This document shows, piece after piece, positions 14,702 to 17,713 of a stretch of DNA of 17,713 nucleotides. The translations under genes were made by a program, and so were the position numbers. The stretch spans positions 1 through 17,713 of the forward strand of contig WFQZ01000244.1 of assembly GCA_015486785.1 (NCBI GenBank), written 5' to 3'. Source of the DNA: Thermoflexales bacterium. Lineage in GTDB: Bacteria; Chloroflexota; Anaerolineae; B4-G1; SLSP01. Position 1 is the stretch's first letter. Each line of letters opens with the position of its first letter. Below the pieces are notes generated by a model. The model was not told the origin of the DNA. It saw nothing but the letters and a program-made list of their open reading frames with translations, and made no database searches.

Positions 14702-16406
14702 AACCACCTTGATTCAACCTTACGGCGGCAGCCTGGTCAACCTTGTCGTGACCGGCGCAGAACGGGAAGCTCTCTTGAGCGAAGCGAGCCACTACCCCTC
14801 CCTCCAGATCACGCAGCGCAACCTGCACGACCTGGAACTAATGGCCGTGGGAGCTTTCTCCCCGCTGGATCGCTTTATGAGCAAGGCCGATTACCAACGG
14901 GTACTCACCGAAATGCGCCTCTCCGGCGGCACCCTCTTCCCCATCCCCATCACGCTGACCATTGACAAAGAAGACCTCCCCACCCGCGCCGAGTGGATCA
15001 CCCTGCGGGACGCCCGCAACGACATCATCGCCATCATGCGCCTGGAGGAAGTCTTCCGCTGGAATCCGCAGCGCGAAGCCCGCTTGGTGCTGGGCACCAC
15101 CGATCCGCGCCATCCGCTGGTCGCCGAGATGGAACGTTGGCACGACCTGTGCATCTCCGGCGAGCTGAAAGTGCTCAATATGCCCAAATACTACGACTTC
15201 ACCGACATCCGCCTGACGCCCGCCCAAGTCCGCAGCCGCCTGGAGCAGATGGGGCACGACAAAGTCGTCGCCTTCCAGACCCGCAACCCGATGCACCGCA
15301 TCCACGAAGAACTGACCAAACGCGCCGCAGCGCAAGTGGGCGGCGCACTGCTCATCCATCCGGTGGTGGGGATGACCAAACCCGGCGACGTGGATCACTA
15401 CACCAGGGTGCGCGTGTACAAGGCCCTAGTGGAAAACTACTACGACCAAAAATCCACCGTCCTGAGCTTGCTCCCGCTGGCGATGCGCATGGCCGGCCCG
15501 CGCGAAGCCCTATGGCACGCGCTGATCCGCCGTAACTACGGCGCGACCCACTTCGTCGTGGGGCGCGACCACGCCGGACCGGGCAAAGACAGCCAAGGAC
15601 GCCCCTTCTACGGCCCCTACGAGGCACAAGAAATGATGACCCAGTACGCCGACGAACTAGGCGTGCAGATGGTCAAATTCCAAGAGCTGGTCTACCTGGT
15701 GGACGAGGATCGCTACGAGCAGCGGAACAAAGTCCCGCCCGACGCCAAAATCGCCCGCATCTCCGGCACCGAAGTGCGCGAAGAATACCTCGCCAAGGGC
15801 AAACCCCTTCCCCACTGGTTCACCCGCCCCGAAACGGCCCACATCCTGATGGAAGCGCACCCGCCGCGCCACAAACAAGGTCTCTGCCTGTGGCTCACCG
15901 GCCTGAGCGGCGCGGGCAAGTCTACCATCGCCCAAGCCCTCACCTCCATGCTGCTGGAGCGCGGACGGCAAGTCACCCTGCTGGATGGGGACGTGGTACG
16001 CACGCACCTTTCCAAGGGCCTGGGCTTCAGCAAAGAAGATCGCGATACCAACATCCTGCGCATCGGCTTCGTCGCCGGGGAGATCACCCGCCACCACGGC
16101 ACCGTGATCTGCGCCGCGATCAGCCCCTACCGCGCCACCCGCAACGCAGTCCGCAAGATGGTGGGCGAGGATCACTTCGTGGAAATCTTCGTGGATACCC
16201 CGCTGGAAGTCTGCGAGCAGCGGGATGTCAAAGGACTCTACGCGCGGGCCAGGCGCGGGGAAATCAAAGGCTTCACCGGCATTGACGACCCCTACGAAGC
16301 CCCTACCGAGCCGGAAGTCACCGTGAAGACGGTGGATAGCACCCCGGAAATGTCCGCCCGCCAGATCGTCCAATACCTGGAAACGCGCGGATTCCTGCAA
16401 TCGTAA
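14694..16406 (+). CDS. sat-cysC: Bifunctional sulfate adenylyltransferase / adenylylsulfate kinase
   Basis: The protein has 570 residues. The N-terminal part (1-390) is ATP sulfurylase: QTRNPMHRIHEE (195-206) with the HxxH nucleotide motif, VGRDHAGPG (289-297), and an ISGTEVRE segment (356-363). The C-terminal part (395-570) is APS kinase: P-loop GLSGAGKS (403-410), DGD (431-433), a KGLGFSKEDRDTNI segment (441-454) and ISPYR with Ser477, the usual active Ser. It makes APS from sulfate and ATP and then PAPS. Similar fusions exist in other bacteria and in reverse order in animals. No sulfate transporter or reductase is nearby. The start overlaps the translin-family gene; GGAGGA at 14678-14683 is the ribosome binding site. 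A strong hairpin follows the stop. Confidence 0.96.
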   Translation: MSKTTLIQPYGGSLVNLVVTGAEREALLSEASHYPSLQITQRNLHDLELMAVGAFSPLDRFMSKADYQRVLTEMRLSGGTLFPIPITLTIDKEDLPTRAEWITLRDARNDIIAIMRLEEVFRWNPQREARLVLGTTDPRHPLVAEMERWHDLCISGELKVLNMPKYYDFTDIRLTPAQVRSRLEQMGHDKVVAFQTRNPMHRIHEELTKRAAAQVGGALLIHPVVGMTKPGDVDHYTRVRVYKALVENYYDQKSTVLSLLPLAMRMAGPREALWHALIRRNYGATHFVVGRDHAGPGKDSQGRPFYGPYEAQEMMTQYADELGVQMVKFQELVYLVDEDRYEQRNKVPPDAKIARISGTEVREEYLAKGKPLPHWFTRPETAHILMEAHPPRHKQGLCLWLTGLSGAGKSTIAQALTSMLLERGRQVTLLDGDVVRTHLSKGLGFSKEDRDTNILRIGFVAGEITRHHGTVICAAISPYRATRNAVRKMVGEDHFVEIFVDTPLEVCEQRDVKGLYARARRGEIKGFTGIDDPYEAPTEPEVTVKTVDSTPEMSARQIVQYLETRGFLQS

Positions 16407-16412
16407 CCCCAA

Positions 16413-16451
16413 GGTGCGGCGCACTCTCGCAAGTGCGCCGCGCCTCGTTTT
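16413..16451 (+). terminator. Strong hairpin between convergent genes
   Basis: GGTGCGGCGCACT (16413-16425) pairs with AGTGCGCCGCGCC (16432-16444) over 13 bases with one G-U pair and a 6-base loop, followed by TCGTTTT. It ends transcription of the sulfurylase gene on the + strand and lies just past the PPK2 stop on the - strand, where the trailing T-run is poor. It probably serves both. Confidence 0.88.
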
Positions 16452-17259
16452 ACACCACCACCACCTTATCCAACGGCTCAGAAGGCGCCGGGTAGTGCAT
16501 CTGCAACCCGCTCAAAGTCTCCACCAGCACCGAGCCGATCACCAAATTGCGATACCACTTGCGGTTAGAAGGCACAATGTACCACGGCGCCCAGGGCGTG
16601 CTGGTCTTGCTCAAAACCGCCTCGTAAGCCTGCCGGTAGGATTCCCACAGCGCCCGCTCCTTGAGATCCGCCACATTGAACTTCCACTGCTTGCGCGGCG
16701 TATCCAACCGCGCCTGCAACCGCGCCCGCTGCTCTTCCTTGCTGATGTGCAGATAAAACTTGAGGATCGTCGTGCCCTCCTCCACCAACAGCCGCTCAAA
16801 ATCATTGATCTGCTCATAACGACGCTGCCACACCTCCGGCGACACCAGGTTATGCACCCGCACGATCAACACATCCTCGTAATGACTGCGGTTGAAGATC
16901 ACCACTTCCCCTTTGGCCGGGGTGTGCTGATGAACCCGCCACAAGTAATCGTGCGCCAATTCCAGCTTGGAAGGCTGCTTGAAGTTCGCCACCTTCACCC
17001 CCTGCGGATTGACCCCCCTGAACACGTGGCGGATCACGCCATCCTTGCCGCTCGTGTCCATCCCCTGCAACACCACCAACACCTTGTGCCGCCCTTCGGC
17101 GTAGAGCAACTCTTGCAACTCGCTCAACCGTCGGGAGAGCTTCTTCATCGCCGCCTTCCGCTCCGCCTTGCCGCCGGGGAACTCCGTCCGCTCGCCGGGG
17201 TCCCACTCCGCCAGCGAAACCTCATAGCGCGGCTCAACGAGATACCGTTTCGTGTCCAT
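16450..17259 (-). CDS. ppk2: Polyphosphate kinase 2 family (class III-like polyphosphate:nucleotide phosphotransferase)
   Basis: The protein has 269 residues, normal for single-domain PPK2. The Walker A motif is LQGMDTSGKDG (64-74), the Walker B/lid region is FNRSHYEDVLIVRVH (122-136), a lid module with several Arg/Lys follows (about 175-205), and WYIVPSNRKWYRN (226-238) is typical near the C-terminus. The FNRSHYEDVL version, rather than FDRSWYNRA, points to class III, whose members can phosphorylate AMP and ADP from polyphosphate. It links polyphosphate stores to the nucleotide pool in the cytoplasm. ATG at 17257-17259 has a strong GGGAGGAGGG upstream on the - strand. It follows the MoaD-like gene by 20 bases and is probably cotranscribed with it. 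Confidence 0.95.
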   Translation of the reverse strand: MDTKRYLVEPRYEVSLAEWDPGERTEFPGGKAERKAAMKKLSRRLSELQELLYAEGRHKVLVVLQGMDTSGKDGVIRHVFRGVNPQGVKVANFKQPSKLELAHDYLWRVHQHTPAKGEVVIFNRSHYEDVLIVRVHNLVSPEVWQRRYEQINDFERLLVEEGTTILKFYLHISKEEQRARLQARLDTPRKQWKFNVADLKERALWESYRQAYEAVLSKTSTPWAPWYIVPSNRKWYRNLVIGSVLVETLSGLQMHYPAPSEPLDKVVVV

Positions 17260-17279
17260 CGCTCCCTCCTCCCTTGAAC

Positions 17280-17651
17280 TTACCCCTCCGTATCAAAGCG
17301 CGTGTGCAGCCCCAGATCATCCCGCCGACGGACGGTGGATTCCATCTCGTGGGCCATCTGCGCCCCATAGCGATACTGACACGGCCACATACTCTTGAGA
17401 TGAAAGAACGCCACCCGGTCGCCATCCTCCAGCACGTGCGAAAGGTCCGGTTGCAGCCCCGGCATCGCGCTCACATCTCCGTTGATGAAAGAAAACCCCC
17501 GTTCCTCGGTGGGCATCTCCAGCCGCCCCAGCAGATCGGCGACCGTGCTCCCTGCGGGCAAAGTCACCTGCACATTTGCCGCGATGTTGTCCTCGCTGCC
17601 ACCATAGCGGGACAACGGCCCGTACAACCACACATCCAACTTCACTCCCAT
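17280..17651 (-). CDS. MoaD/ThiS-like beta-grasp protein with C-terminal extension
   Basis: The protein has 123 residues. The first 85 match the MoaD/ThiS ubiquitin-like pattern: an initial VKLDVWLYGPLSRY strand, AGSTVADLLGRLEMP (33-47), a FSFINGDV segment (53-60) and VLEDGDRVAFF (73-83). The Gly-Gly end that MoaD and ThiS use for activation is absent. Instead the chain continues with HLKSMWPCQYRYGAQM (84-99) and a charged tail to 123. It therefore cannot act as an ordinary sulfur carrier in this form. It may be a partner or substrate-like protein of unknown role. ATG at 17649-17651 has AGGAGGT just upstream on the - strand. The PPK2 gene follows by 20 bases. The upstream 60 bases to the window end show only a short GCTCA/TGAGC dyad (17678-17689). 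Confidence 0.75.
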   Translation of the reverse strand: MGVKLDVWLYGPLSRYGGSEDNIAANVQVTLPAGSTVADLLGRLEMPTEERGFSFINGDVSAMPGLQPDLSHVLEDGDRVAFFHLKSMWPCQYRYGAQMAHEMESTVRRRDDLGLHTRFDTEG

Positions 17652-17713
17652 CTTCCACCTCCTGAAACCTTAACCAAGCTCACTTGAGCGAACCAAAATC
17701 GGCAATGAAATAA

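Noticed and set aside
15657..16424. 255-codon - strand frame opposite the APS kinase
   Set aside because: Shadow of a high-GC gene with intact APS kinase motifs on the + strand; no family match of its own.
16414..17277. Long + strand open frame of 287 codons opposite PPK2
   Set aside because: It is a His/Pro/Leu/Arg-rich shadow of the PPK2 gene, which has full motifs and a strong ribosome binding site on the - strand. Its start lies inside the terminator hairpin.
17664..17713. Promoter for the MoaD-like/PPK2 pair at the window end
   Set aside because: No convincing -35/-10 pair in the visible - strand bases; the promoter probably lies beyond the window.

Overview
The window looks like chromosomal DNA of a moderately GC-rich bacterium, most likely a Chloroflexota member of Anaerolineae/Caldilineae type. 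This is inferred from gene style, not from a marker gene: a cytoplasmic kinase with five GAF domains, a DUF4388/PATAN protein paired with a TPGQ-type small GTPase, an acyl-ACP-reductase-like protein, DUF3467 and a prokaryotic translin homologue. I see no rRNA, tRNA, CRISPR array, insertion sequence or phage gene. Nearly all the DNA is coding, and long gene runs on the + strand are joined by overlaps or very short gaps.

Layout. (1) 1-531 is the C-terminal end of the DNA-repair ATPase RecN. A 200-base leader follows with two possible promoters and a possible 25-codon Cys-containing micro-ORF that overlaps the recN stop. (2) 733-2130 encodes a PATAN/DUF4388 protein and a COG2229-type GTPase. (3) A good extended -10 promoter (2163-2192) precedes a run of four genes: an alpha/beta hydrolase with an intact triad, a V4R-domain protein, a left-handed beta-helix (hexapeptide) protein and an acyl-ACP-reductase (AAR)-like dehydrogenase with the family's active-site Cys. 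(4) 6042-11576 is a signalling block: receiver plus degenerate GGDEF, a 1405-residue hybrid histidine kinase (five GAF, PAS, HisKA, HATPase, receiver) and a stand-alone receiver. (5) 11600-12382 is a second alpha/beta hydrolase, clearly related to the first, whose nucleophile Ser is replaced by Gly. It is followed one base later by a membrane-anchored N-acetylmuramoyl-L-alanine amidase. (6) 13217-13630 is ssb, ended by a perfect intrinsic terminator. (7) 13707-16406 is a tight run of DUF3467, a translin/TRAX-family protein and a fused ATP sulfurylase/APS kinase. (8) On the - strand, a MoaD/ThiS-like beta-grasp protein and a class III-like PPK2 polyphosphate kinase converge on the sulfurylase gene across a shared strong hairpin.

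How the genes may work together. The most interesting part is 0.7-12.4 kb. A lipid-type gene set (hydrolase, V4R hydrophobic-ligand domain, beta-helix protein, AAR-like reductase) sits directly beside a large cytoplasmic sensor phosphorelay. None of that relay's three receivers carries a DNA-binding output. The relay is preceded by a PATAN/GTPase pair and followed by a catalytically dead copy of the hydrolase. I infer a signalling module built around making or sensing an acyl-derived hydrophobic compound. The individual families are recognisable, but the combined function is a hypothesis. The second notable item is the translin-family nuclease candidate translationally overlapped with the PAPS-producing enzyme.
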